Numbered from the stretch's first letter, positions 1 to 6,617 are shown. The stretch: 9,113 nucleotides of DNA from Ktedonobacter sp. (GCA_003450555.1 DMFQ01000411.1:1426-10538); one strand, 5' to 3'. Made by a program: numbers and translations. Notes: generated by a model not told the origin, from the letters alone.

Positions 1-35
1 TGCCCACCATTTCCTTCTTGCTTCTTTGCCGCTGG

Positions 36-788
36 CTATCCAAGAATAACGCGAATGTAATTCTGTGTCTCAGCGGGAAGGAAGTTGCGCCAACCGGCCC
101 CGCCTAAGCTCACTGCCCTTTGCACTGCCCCTGGACCAGCATTATACGCTGCGAGTGCTTTGGCGACATCTCCCCCATACTGCTGCACATAGTTTGCCAT
201 GAGACGAGAGGCTCCCTGGAGTGACTGGACAGGATTCCAGGGGTTGATACCAAGCGATGACGCGGTAGCTGGCATGAATTGTGCTATGCCTATTGCGCCC
301 GCGGGAGAGACAGCTGAGGGATTAAAGCCGCTTTCCTGGTTGATCTGCCGCACAAAGATGTCTGGCGAGAAACCAACGTTGAGAGCATCTTGCCTGGCAA
401 GGTTAACATAGTACTGGTGCGAGCCGCCAGTGCCACCGGAACCACCAGAGCCTCCTGAGCCACCGCCTCCACCATTTGACCCTTTGATTGGAACACATAT
501 CAGTTGTCCCGGATAAATAAGGTTGGCGTTGGCCAGGTGGTTGTAGGATGCAAGGCTCTGCCAGCTCATTCGATAGCGAGCGGCAATAGCACTCAACGTG
601 TCCCCGAACCTGACGTTGTATGAAGCATCTCCTCTCGCGCAGGAGGATTGCGCAAAGGCTCCCAGCAAGTGTCCTCCCACCGTACTCCCCAGTAGCAGGA
701 TTCCCAGCGCGAACAGGACAATCGCGTGTCTTGTGAATACGTTCACCCCGCGCCAGCGACGAAAAAGTGGAGGAACAGACAATTGCAT
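36..788 (-). CDS. Membrane-anchored LysM + SLT lytic transglycosylase
   Basis: A 250-residue cell-wall enzyme predicted to cleave peptidoglycan glycan strands. In order: a basic N-terminus (RRWR, residues 10-13), one hydrophobic stretch at about 21-46 that is either an uncleaved anchor or a signal peptide ending near AFAQ, a LysM peptidoglycan-binding module at about 57-100 (YNVRFGDTLSAIA to YPGQLICVP), a Gly/Ser linker at about 103-122, then an SLT domain at about 125-250. The SLT domain carries QESGFNPSAVSPAGAIGIAQ, with E152 as the expected catalytic glutamate, and AYNAGPGAV at 214-222, both hallmarks of the Slt70/MltE-like fold. The ATG start is backed by GGAAAGG (complement of 799-805) ten bases upstream. 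It is transcribed leftward, away from the ligase block, with no partner gene visible. The length is normal for a LysM-SLT protein. Family assignment is firm; the physiological role (turnover, germination or sporulation) is not known. Confidence 0.95.
   Translation of the reverse strand: MQLSVPPLFRRWRGVNVFTRHAIVLFALGILLLGSTVGGHLLGAFAQSSCARGDASYNVRFGDTLSAIAARYRMSWQSLASYNHLANANLIYPGQLICVPIKGSNGGGGGSGGSGGSGGTGGSHQYYVNLARQDALNVGFSPDIFVRQINQESGFNPSAVSPAGAIGIAQFMPATASSLGINPWNPVQSLQGASRLMANYVQQYGGDVAKALAAYNAGPGAVQRAVSLGGAGWRNFLPAETQNYIRVILG
423..482 (-). repeat. Gly/Ser low-complexity linker coding tract
   Basis: This stretch of the transglycosylase gene encodes a run made almost only of glycine and serine (GGSGGSGGSGG pattern, residues about 103-122). 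It separates the LysM module from the catalytic domain and is presumably a flexible tether. The imperfect short repeats make its length prone to change by slippage. Confidence 0.8.
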
Positions 789-1111
789 CTCAGTGCGTCC
801 TTTCCATGATGCCTTGCCTGCACATATTGAAGTTTACAAAAGCAAGAGCATCTCATGAACCGCCCTCTACATCACTTTTGTATTGCCTATTCAAATTGCA
901 GATGATGTTGACAGAGGACCTTTTACGTATTTTTTCAGTATGGTGTTCCAACAAACGCCCTGACTGTCATTCATTCGTCGATAAGTGGACTTTCTGGCTA
1001 CCCCAACCATTTGCACCTATACCGTCGTGATAGCAGGTTCTCTATGGTTCAGGTGGATAACACGAAGAGGTTCGTAGCTGAACAGCTTACAAAGCATCGT
1101 CTTTATATGAA

Positions 1112-1139
1112 GTGACAGAGGTCTAGTTTGTGGTATAGT
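1112..1139 (+). promoter_or_regulatory. Candidate promoter P1 (extended -10)
   Basis: GTGACA (1112-1117), a 16-base spacer, then TATAGT (1134-1139) preceded by TG at the extended -10 position (TGG at 1131-1133). This is a good match to the sigma-70 consensus, with an expected start near 1146. It points toward the ligase block about 300 bases away, or could drive a short transcript in between. It is called by eye from sequence only. Confidence 0.4.
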
Positions 1140-1250
1140 CAGCATACTACTGCCCCTCAAACCATAGGTAAGCAGAATCATGCCCGAACATAGGACTATT
1201 GACCCTATGATGGGTATGGAAAACGTTGCAGCCTGACTCATTAGCACGGT

Positions 1251-1280
1251 TTGACATGCTTATAACCTGCGTGATACGAT
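1251..1280 (+). promoter_or_regulatory. Candidate promoter P2 for the ligase block
   Basis: A perfect TTGACA (1251-1256), an 18-base spacer and TACGAT (1275-1280), with a TG at 1272-1273 giving an extended -10. The expected start is near 1287. It lies 35 bases upstream of a second perfect TTGACA, so the two may be tandem promoters for the same operon. Confidence 0.4.
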
Positions 1281-1285
1281 TTTGC

Positions 1286-1314
1286 TTGACACCCAGGCTT
1301 ACCTTGCCTACTGT
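1286..1314 (+). promoter_or_regulatory. Candidate promoter P3 for the ligase block
   Basis: A perfect TTGACA (1286-1291), an optimal 17-base spacer and TACTGT (1309-1314), which keeps the most important -10 bases (first T, A and last T). The expected start is near 1321, giving a leader of about 130 bases before the esterase gene. Of the three candidates this is the closest to the operon. Confidence 0.4.
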
Positions 1315-1337
1315 CTGTATTCTCTTGATAATTTTTT

Positions 1338-1365
1338 CCAGAGCACTCAGAGTCGCGTGCTCTGG
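1338..1365 (+). other. Perfect 9-bp inverted repeat in the operon leader
   Basis: CCAGAGCAC (1338-1346) and GTGCTCTGG (1357-1365) are exact inverse complements around a 10-base loop. It lies just downstream of the P3 start, so it would form a hairpin in the leader RNA or act as a DNA operator. The T-run (1332-1337) is on the 5' side, so it is not an intrinsic terminator for rightward transcription. Confidence 0.55.
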
Positions 1366-1371
1366 TCAGCG

Positions 1372-1401
1372 TGCTGGGCATACAACCAAAATGACCCAGC
1401 A
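1372..1401 (+). other. Second leader hairpin, 7-bp arms
   Basis: TGCTGGG (1372-1378) pairs exactly with CCCAGCA (1395-1401) around a 16-base loop. The loop contains an ATG (1391) that opens an 18-codon frame ending one base before the esterase ATG. The arms are short, so pairing is plausible rather than certain. Confidence 0.35.
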
Positions 1402-1448
1402 ACGCATCGAGTCGGCTCGTCTTGGGCCAAATGTGAGTGTTGAATAGC

Positions 1449-2168
1449 ATGAATCGTGAGTATCATTGTTGGTACAGTCCTTCCTTGGAGCGAGAAATGG
1501 AGTTGTTGGTCTTTGGCCACGCCGGTGCTCGCGTCCTGGTTTTCCCAACTTCAATGGGTCGTTTCTTCCAGTGGGAAGATTCAGGCATGGTTGCTACGCT
1601 AAGCAATCAGCTTGAAAACGGTGAACTTCAGTTATTTTGTGTGGATAGTGTCGACGGCGAAAGCTGGTATGCCAAAGAGCGACCTCCAGCTGAACGGGCG
1701 TGGCGCCACATCCTGTACGACCGCTACCTCCTGAATGAAGTCCTGCCATTCTCCTCCCAGCATAATGCTAATCCCTTTCTGATCACTGCAGGCACAAGCT
1801 TTGGAGCTTACCATGCCGTCAATTTCGCCTTTCGCTATCCGTACCTGGTCGATCGCGTGATAGGAATTAGTGGTCTCTATGATATCAAGTTGTTCACGGG
1901 TGGCTATACTGACGATAACGTGTACTTCAATAGTCCAAGCGACTTCATGGAGCACGAATCCGACCCTGCTCGGCTGAAGGCACTACGACACATAGACATT
2001 ATCCTCGCTATCGGTCGCGATGACTCCAGTTTCTCAAACAACGAGTCCCTATCGGGCATCCTCTGGGGCAAAAACATCTGGCATGCCTTACGCATCTGGG
2101 ATGGCTGGGGTCACGATTGGCCCTGGTGGCAGCAGATGATCCATATGTACATCGGCGGTCACGATTGA
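1449..2168 (+). CDS. Esterase-D-like alpha/beta hydrolase, first gene of ligase block
   Basis: A 239-residue cytoplasmic hydrolase of the esterase D / PF00756 type (no signal peptide). The nucleophile elbow GTSFGAYHA gives S117 as the catalytic serine; GRDDS supplies the likely acid (D191 or D192) and GWGHDWPWW the histidine H222, in the correct serine-acid-histidine order. The N-terminal YHCWYSPSLERE and VLVFPTSMG regions are typical of the family. The ATG at 1449 was chosen; a GTG at 1437 would add four residues. Neither has a clear Shine-Dalgarno, which is unlike the three following genes. The next gene begins 16 bases after this stop, so they are very likely co-transcribed. In a ligase cluster it could release or deprotect a product, or act as an acyltransferase; the substrate cannot be told from sequence. 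Confidence 0.88.
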   Translation: MNREYHCWYSPSLEREMELLVFGHAGARVLVFPTSMGRFFQWEDSGMVATLSNQLENGELQLFCVDSVDGESWYAKERPPAERAWRHILYDRYLLNEVLPFSSQHNANPFLITAGTSFGAYHAVNFAFRYPYLVDRVIGISGLYDIKLFTGGYTDDNVYFNSPSDFMEHESDPARLKALRHIDIILAIGRDDSSFSNNESLSGILWGKNIWHALRIWDGWGHDWPWWQQMIHMYIGGHD

Positions 2169-2184
2169 CCGGGGGAGAAGACAT

Positions 2185-3162
2185 ATGACGCTGAAGATCG
2201 GCTTGTTTGTCGGGCGGGAATGGTCCTTTCCACCCGCTTTTATCGAAGAAGTGAACCGTCGCGATGAGGGCGTTGTTGCCGAGTTCGCAAAGTTGGATAG
2301 CACGCGCATGGACGAACCATGTCCATACGCGGTCCTCATCGACCGCATCTCGCACGAAGTGCCATATTACCGTATCTATCTCAAGTATGCACTCCTGCAA
2401 GGCGCGACGGTTATCAATAATCCCTTCATGTGGACAGCCGACGACAAGTTCTTCGAGTCCGCTCTGGCCACAAAATTGGGGGTCGCCAATCCCAAGACCG
2501 TCGTCCTGCCAAATAAAGACTACATCCCGGGTATCGTCCACACCGAGAGCCTGCGCAACCTCGTCTATCCGTTGAACTGGCAAGGTGTCATTGACTATGT
2601 CGGCTTGCCATGCGTCATTAAAGATGCACTTGGCGGCGGCTGGAAAGACGTGTTCATTTGCCATTCGTTAGATGAATTAATACTTCACTATAACGAGTTT
2701 GGCCTGCGCACGGTTATCGTACAGGAATTCATTAAGTGGGACCAGTACATCCGTTGCGTCTGTCTGGGGCAGCAAGAAGTGATGCCGATCAAGTATAATC
2801 CTCACGAGCGCAAGTATTTCGTTGAACACGAGCATCTCAGCCCTGAGCTTGGACGTCGCGTCGTAGAGGATTCTCTCAAGCTTGTGCGCGCGCTGGGATA
2901 CGATATGAATTCTGTCGAGTGGGCTGTTCGTGACGGCATTCCTTATGCCATCGACTTTATGAACCCCGCGCCAGACATGGATATTTACTCGCTGACCCCC
3001 TTTTATTTCGAATGGGTAGTCAAGCACATGGCCGACATGGCTATCCGGCTTGCGAAGCAACCACGTCCCCAGCATCGCGATCTACAGTGGGATACCTTTT
3101 TTAGAGCGAACCGCGACAGGGTCAATGATCAATTAAGCCCTGGCGCATCTGGTACATCTTGA
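2185..3162 (+). CDS. ATP-grasp ligase, RimK-like
   Basis: A 325-residue protein with the layout of an ATP-grasp carboxylate-amine ligase: a pre-ATP-grasp N-terminal domain (about 1-85, starting LKIGLFVGREWSFPP), the DDKFFESALATKLGVANPKTV helix-turn region (86-106), an ATP-binding strand LPCVIKDALGGGWKDV (141-156) with K146 and a glycine-rich loop, VIVQEFI (177-183) contacting the nucleotide, and a metal-binding end with E245, D257 and N260 (AIDFMNPAPD). Such enzymes make an acyl-phosphate from a carboxylate and couple it to an amine. The start is well supported by GGGGGAG (2171-2177) seven bases upstream. The last ~25 residues look disordered. It sits between the hydrolase and a second, unrelated-fold-order ATP-grasp ligase, pointing to a multistep amide-forming pathway. 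The superfamily is clear; substrates are unknown. Confidence 0.85.
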   Translation: MTLKIGLFVGREWSFPPAFIEEVNRRDEGVVAEFAKLDSTRMDEPCPYAVLIDRISHEVPYYRIYLKYALLQGATVINNPFMWTADDKFFESALATKLGVANPKTVVLPNKDYIPGIVHTESLRNLVYPLNWQGVIDYVGLPCVIKDALGGGWKDVFICHSLDELILHYNEFGLRTVIVQEFIKWDQYIRCVCLGQQEVMPIKYNPHERKYFVEHEHLSPELGRRVVEDSLKLVRALGYDMNSVEWAVRDGIPYAIDFMNPAPDMDIYSLTPFYFEWVVKHMADMAIRLAKQPRPQHRDLQWDTFFRANRDRVNDQLSPGASGTS

Positions 3163-3232
3163 GTTGATGGTGAACGTGATCTAGTGGTGCGCGCTACATC
3201 TGGCCCCTACATCTTTCTCTGAGAGGAATGCC

Positions 3233-4585
3233 ATGTCACTACGAGAAGCCATTGAACGCTATCACGATCTCCTGACTGACGAGCTGGCCGCTGCATCCTA
3301 TCATCAGCTCGAAGAACAGCAGCGCCGGCACGGGCTTTTCTTCGGTGGTCGGCCGCTCTGTTCAGTGCTGCGGCCACGCTTTATGACGCCTGAACAGTAT
3401 CGCTTTCTCCAATCGCGTGTCAATCTGCTGCTGCGCGCCTTCGACAAGGCCTACCAGGCCGCTGTGACGGATGAGGGATTTCGCTCCCAGTTCGGCCTGC
3501 TTGACTGGGAAGAAGAACTGGTGCGGCACTCTCCCGGCTTTCGTGATCCCAGCCCTACCTCGCGCGTCGATACATTTTTCGTCACGGAGCGCGGCGGCCT
3601 GCGTCTGACGGAATACAACGCCGATACACCAGCAAGCCCGGCCTATAATGACGCGCTCGCGGAAATGTCTTACGGCCTGCCCGTGATGCGCGAGTTCCTG
3701 CGCCACTATGAAGTTCGTCCACTGCCAGCGCGCCATGGCGTCCTCCATGCCCTGATAGATGCCTATCAGCAGTGGGGCCACAGCAAAGAAGCGCCTCGCA
3801 TCGCCATTCTTGATTGGCGCGAGGTACCCAGCTTCAGCGAGTTCGTGCTGTTCGCGGAATACTTCAAATCGCAGGGTATAGAGTGTATTATCACTGATCC
3901 GCGCGAGGTGGAGTACAAAAATGGTCGCCTCGTCGCAGGTGATTTCCACATTACCCTCATTTATAAGCGCGTCCTTATTAGTGAGCTGATCGAACGTGGC
4001 GGCATGGATCATCCTGTCGTGCGTGCCGTACTCGATGGCGCCGTCTGTATGGTCAATCCCTTCCGCTGCAAAATCCTGCATAAAAAGGCCAGCCTGGCCG
4101 TCTTATACGACAAGCGCAACGCTAATCTCTTCAGCGCAGCGGAGCAGGAGGCCATCGAGGCACACATCCCATGGACGTGCCGCGTCGAAAATCGTCACGT
4201 TCACTATCACGGTGAGACCATCGATTTGATACCTTTCATCCTCGAACATCGTGAGAATCTTGTACTCAAACCAAATGACGAGTATGGCGGCAAGGGAGTT
4301 GTTCTTGGCTGGCAAATAGATGCCAGTGGCTGGGAGCAGACAATCCTGACCGCTCTAAGCGAACCGTATATAGTACAGGAGCGCGTAGCCATCCCTACCG
4401 AACCGTATCCAATCATGATCAATGGTCAGGTGACCTTCGTCGATCAGATGTTGGATACCAACCCACTCGTCTTCTACGGAGACTACGTGGACGGCTGCCT
4501 CTCACGCCTCTCATCAGAGGCACTTTTGAACGTCTCAGCCGGTACTGGCTCGGCTGCGGCAACATTTATCGTAGAGAAGCGCTAA
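3233..4585 (+). CDS. Circularly permuted ATP-grasp ligase (glutathionylspermidine synthase-like)
   Basis: A 450-residue protein resembling the circularly permuted ATP-grasp group that includes the synthetase half of glutathionylspermidine synthase. Seen: LRLTEYNADTPASPAYND (123-140), a substrate/metal segment; a middle domain with IAILDWREVPSFSEF (190-204); VNPFRCKILHKKASLAVL (274-291); the nucleotide site LVLKPNDEYGGKGVVLGW (343-360) with K346 and a Gly-rich loop; PYIVQERV (378-385); and the C-terminal NVSAGTGSAAATFIVE (433-448). Family members ligate a peptide carboxylate to an amine such as a polyamine or amino acid. AGAGGA (3222-3227) five bases before the ATG fixes the start. A 70-base gap separates it from the previous gene, with no terminator, so it fits the same operon. 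There is no amidase domain, unlike E. coli Gsp. The substrate is not predictable. Confidence 0.85.
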   Translation: MSLREAIERYHDLLTDELAAASYHQLEEQQRRHGLFFGGRPLCSVLRPRFMTPEQYRFLQSRVNLLLRAFDKAYQAAVTDEGFRSQFGLLDWEEELVRHSPGFRDPSPTSRVDTFFVTERGGLRLTEYNADTPASPAYNDALAEMSYGLPVMREFLRHYEVRPLPARHGVLHALIDAYQQWGHSKEAPRIAILDWREVPSFSEFVLFAEYFKSQGIECIITDPREVEYKNGRLVAGDFHITLIYKRVLISELIERGGMDHPVVRAVLDGAVCMVNPFRCKILHKKASLAVLYDKRNANLFSAAEQEAIEAHIPWTCRVENRHVHYHGETIDLIPFILEHRENLVLKPNDEYGGKGVVLGWQIDASGWEQTILTALSEPYIVQERVAIPTEPYPIMINGQVTFVDQMLDTNPLVFYGDYVDGCLSRLSSEALLNVSAGTGSAAATFIVEKR

Positions 4586-4639
4586 AGCAAGCGATCAAAA
4601 GAATAAGGGAACCAGAGAGCAAAGAAGGAGAGTCGAATT

Positions 4640-5752
4640 ATGAAAGCACCTTCGCTCACTATAGGCATCGAGGAAGAATACCAGATCATCGATCCGCAGA
4701 CGCGTGAATTGCGTTCTTACATCACCGAGATTCTGGAAGAGGGTAAACTCATCTTGCTCGAACAGGTCAAACCCGAGCTGCATCAGGCGATGGTAGAGGT
4801 AGGCTCCACTGTCTGCCAGACGCCAGCAGAATTGCGGCAGGAACTGGTGCGCTTACGTCGTACCATTATGGAACTGGCGGCAAAGAACGGCCTGAAGATC
4901 GCCGCCGCAGGTACCCACCCCTTTTCTTCCTGGAAGACACAGGAGATCACACCGCAGGAACGCTACATAGGCGTGAAGCAGGATATGCAGGAACTCGCGC
5001 AGCGCATGTTGATCTTCGGTACCCACGTTCACATCGGTATCGAGGACCGCGATTTTCTCATCGACGCCATGAACGTCGTCCGCTATCTGCTGCCGCATAT
5101 ATTGTGCCTCTCCACCAGCTCGCCCTTCTGGATGGGTCGTAATACCGGCCTGAAGTCCTACCGTAGTATTATTTTCAGCAACTTCCCCCGCAGTGGTGTC
5201 CCCCGCGCCTTCCAATCATGGGCAGACTTCTCTTACCTGACGGATACCCTGGTTCGCACCAATACTATTCCCGATGGTAGCAAAATCTGGTGGGATGTTC
5301 GCCCCAATCACTCGTACCCCACGCTAGAATTCCGCGTCTGCGACGTCTGCACACGCGTCGACGAGGCGGTTTGTATAGCTGCAATCTTCCAGGCCATCAT
5401 TGCGAAACTCTGGAAATTGCGCCGCGACAACCTGACCTTCCGCGTCTACCCTCATGATTTGATCGATGAGAACAAGTGGCGTGCCGTACGCTACGGACTG
5501 GACGGTAAGCTGATCGACTTCGGCAAACAGCAAGAATTTCCTGCCCGCGACCTGATCCGCGAATTGATCGAGTGGTTCATCGGCGATGTCGTGGATGAGT
5601 TGGGCAGCCGTCAGGAAGTGGAGTACGCCTACCGCATTCTACAAGATGGCTCAAGCGCTGACCGTCAGCTGGCCACCTACCAGCGCACGGGCGATTTGAA
5701 AGCAGTGGTCGACCAGCTGATTCAGGAGACGAGCGAAGGGGTAATGGATTAA
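4640..5752 (+). CDS. Carboxylate-amine ligase, GCS2/YbdK family
   Basis: A 370-residue enzyme of the glutamate-cysteine ligase type 2 family, very close in length to E. coli YbdK (372). Diagnostic stretches: [12 protein letters not shown] (5-16) with the metal-binding acidic cluster, [11 protein letters not shown] (88-98), [11 protein letters not shown] (124-134) with the conserved histidines, [19 protein letters not shown] (158-176), and [19 protein letters not shown] (217-235) near the active site. Members join the gamma-carboxylate of glutamate to an amine, classically cysteine, using ATP; the physiological substrate of many is unknown. A strong AAGGAG (4625-4630) lies nine bases before the ATG. 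It is the last gene of the block, 54 bases after the previous stop. If it makes a gamma-glutamyl compound, that product is a natural substrate for the two ATP-grasp ligases upstream; that order of reactions is inference. Confidence 0.93.
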   Translation: MKAPSLTIGIEEEYQIIDPQTRELRSYITEILEEGKLILLEQVKPELHQAMVEVGSTVCQTPAELRQELVRLRRTIMELAAKNGLKIAAAGTHPFSSWKTQEITPQERYIGVKQDMQELAQRMLIFGTHVHIGIEDRDFLIDAMNVVRYLLPHILCLSTSSPFWMGRNTGLKSYRSIIFSNFPRSGVPRAFQSWADFSYLTDTLVRTNTIPDGSKIWWDVRPNHSYPTLEFRVCDVCTRVDEAVCIAAIFQAIIAKLWKLRRDNLTFRVYPHDLIDENKWRAVRYGLDGKLIDFGKQQEFPARDLIRELIEWFIGDVVDELGSRQEVEYAYRILQDGSSADRQLATYQRTGDLKAVVDQLIQETSEGVMD

Positions 5753-5769
5753 AAGTCTAAACAGGATAG

Positions 5770-6306
5770 TTATCGCTTATTCACTCTAATACGCTCATTG
5801 ATAAACGGAGAGAAATGATCCCGGTATCTCTCCCGGACGTCCTTTCTCTGCCAATCACTACCACTAACGGTTTGTCTGCACACTGGCGAACCGCAGCAGC
5901 ATGGCTGTTCCAATACCCAGTGAGGGAGTGTTGTGAAGAGCGCGTAGTCGACTGTGACCTCCTCATCGACAGCAATAGCCTTGCGCGCTACAAAAGTCAC
6001 TTCGTCGCTCATCCACAGATTTGAATCGCATGAATGATTCATCCCCCCTATCAGCTCATCCGGTGTTGCATATATCTCGACCATGTGGGCATCTTCCCCG
6101 ATCTGAATGGCATTGTACCTGCTAAGGTTCGTTATATAGGCCTGAAACTCTGCATCCGAAAGCACCGTCCCACCATTGATCACGACAGTTTCACCTTCCT
6201 GGATTGCTTGAGTGGCAATCATCCCATTCCCTTGAATAGACGAAGGCCGAATTTCCAGGCGTGGATCATACCAGGTCTTTGACAAGTATTTCCTTTTCTC
6301 TTGCAT
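5770..6306 (-). CDS. Small SET-domain lysine methyltransferase-like protein
   Basis: A 178-residue protein that is essentially one SET domain. Seen in order: RPSSIQGNGMIATQAIQEGE (20-39), the opening strand pair; GGMNHSCDSNLWM (87-99) with the NHSC motif that forms the S-adenosylmethionine pseudoknot; FVARKAIAVDEEVTVDYA (105-122) with the catalytic DY pair at 120-121; and a post-SET cysteine cluster CCCGSPVC (136-143) like the zinc-binding CxCxxxxC of eukaryotic lysine methyltransferases. It should transfer a methyl group from SAM to a protein lysine. GAAGG (complement of 6315-6319) eight bases before the ATG supports the start, and a good minus-strand promoter lies at 6353-6381. It converges on the ligase block with only 17 bases between stops, so it is a separate unit. 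The target is unknown. Confidence 0.92.
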   Translation of the reverse strand: MQEKRKYLSKTWYDPRLEIRPSSIQGNGMIATQAIQEGETVVINGGTVLSDAEFQAYITNLSRYNAIQIGEDAHMVEIYATPDELIGGMNHSCDSNLWMSDEVTFVARKAIAVDEEVTVDYALFTTLPHWVLEQPCCCGSPVCRQTVSGSDWQRKDVRERYRDHFSPFINERIRVNKR

Positions 6307-6335
6307 ACTTTGTACCTTCTAGCGACAATTGAAGA

Positions 6336-6379
6336 GAGATTTGAACTGCACTAGTATAGAAGGAAAGTGAGATTTGAAC
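6336..6379. repeat. Direct repeat GAGATTTGAAC, possible operator
   Basis: GAGATTTGAAC occurs at 6336-6346 and again at 6369-6379, 33 bases apart (about three helical turns). One copy overlaps the SET gene's -35 and the other its expected transcription start. A 7-base partial copy, ATTTGAA, lies at 6419-6425. The placement fits a transcription-factor operator, but no regulator gene is present to support it. Confidence 0.4.
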
Positions 6380-6381
6380 AA
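6353..6381 (-). promoter_or_regulatory. Promoter of the SET-domain gene
   Basis: Read on the minus strand: TTGTTC (complement of 6376-6381), a 17-base spacer, and TATACT (complement of 6353-6358), a five-of-six match to the -10 consensus. The expected start near 6346 gives a leader of about 40 bases. Confidence 0.5.
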
Positions 6382-6466
6382 GATATTTCCCATGTTTTAA
6401 TGCCCTCAAGTACCTATAATTTGAAACAAATCTTTTTTACTACATGCTGCAGGAAAAAGAGAAGCA

Positions 6467-6475
6467 TGGTATAAT
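6467..6475 (+). promoter_or_regulatory. Extended -10 promoter of the amine oxidase gene
   Basis: TGGTATAAT is a perfect extended -10 (TG, one base, TATAAT at 6470-6475). The -35 position 17 bases upstream (CTGCAG, 6447-6452) is poor, which is usual when the extended -10 is strong. The expected start near 6482 leaves a leader of about 135 bases. Confidence 0.5.
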
Positions 6476-6491
6476 GCCAGATGAGTTAAGG

Positions 6492-6511
6492 TGCTTCTGT
6501 TCCCTGAAGCA
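6492..6511 (+). other. First leader hairpin of the amine oxidase mRNA
   Basis: TGCTTC (6492-6497) and GAAGCA (6506-6511) are exact inverse complements with an 8-base loop, about ten bases after the predicted transcription start. A T-rich stretch (6524-6530) follows, but not directly, so it is not called a terminator. Confidence 0.35.
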
Positions 6512-6546
6512 TTGGTCAGACTGTATTTTTAGCTCGAAACGACGAC

Positions 6547-6590
6547 CTGGCTCATGGCGTGAGGACTGGTGAAGCCTCACAAGGAGCCAG
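6547..6590 (+). promoter_or_regulatory. Two-part stem-loop in the amine oxidase leader
   Basis: An outer stem CTGGCTC (6547-6553) with GAGCCAG (6584-6590), an asymmetric internal loop (5 and 3 bases), and an inner stem GTGAGG (6559-6564) with CCTCAC (6575-6580) closing a 10-base loop. All 13 pairs are Watson-Crick. It ends 12 bases before the ribosome binding site, a position suited to translational control. I do not recognise it as a known riboswitch. Confidence 0.5.
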
Positions 6591-6602
6591 CTTCAACTTC
6601 CC

Positions 6603-6608
6603 AAGGAG
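6603..6608 (+). promoter_or_regulatory. Ribosome binding site of the amine oxidase gene
   Basis: AAGGAG lies nine bases before the ATG at 6618 and fixes the start of the oxidase. Confidence 0.75.
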
Positions 6609-6617
6609 AGTAACGTA

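Larger units (their letters stand above)
789..1436. other. Long intergenic region with rightward promoters
   Basis: About 650 bases lie between the leftward transglycosylase and the rightward ligase block. No open frame here resembles a known protein. The left part (about 806-1100) shows no clear promoter for the transglycosylase; a TTGACA at 908-913 lacks a matching -10. The right part holds three candidate plus-strand promoters, two 18-codon open frames (1180-1236 and 1391-1447) and two inverted repeats, listed separately where supportable. A minus-strand frame at 1017-1247 with one hydrophobic stretch has no ribosome binding site and is not called. Confidence 0.6.
6307..6617. other. Divergent regulatory region between SET gene and amine oxidase
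   Basis: This 311-base region has no coding potential. It carries one promoter for each flanking gene, an 11-base direct repeat around the SET promoter, an additional isolated TATAAT (6415-6420) without a partner -35, and a two-hairpin leader for the amine oxidase mRNA. Confidence 0.7.

Noticed and set aside
908..941. TTGACA as a promoter -35
   Set aside because: No acceptable -10 hexamer at 16-18 bases; the region is only T-rich there.
1017..1247. Minus-strand 76-codon frame with a hydrophobic segment (IPIIGSIVLCSGMILLTYGL), a possible small membrane protein
   Set aside because: It starts with GTG (or ATG two codons later) without any Shine-Dalgarno, has no recognisable family, and runs antisense through the promoter candidates P1 and the P1 leader.
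1332..1365. Inverted repeat plus T-run as an intrinsic terminator
   Set aside because: For rightward transcription the T-run precedes the stem, and on the other strand it reads as an A-run after the stem.
1226..1447. Plus-strand 73-codon frame ending just before the esterase gene
   Set aside because: It begins with TTG lacking a binding site and spans the P2 and P3 promoters; only its last 18 codons (from ATG 1391) are plausible and are reported as a leader ORF.
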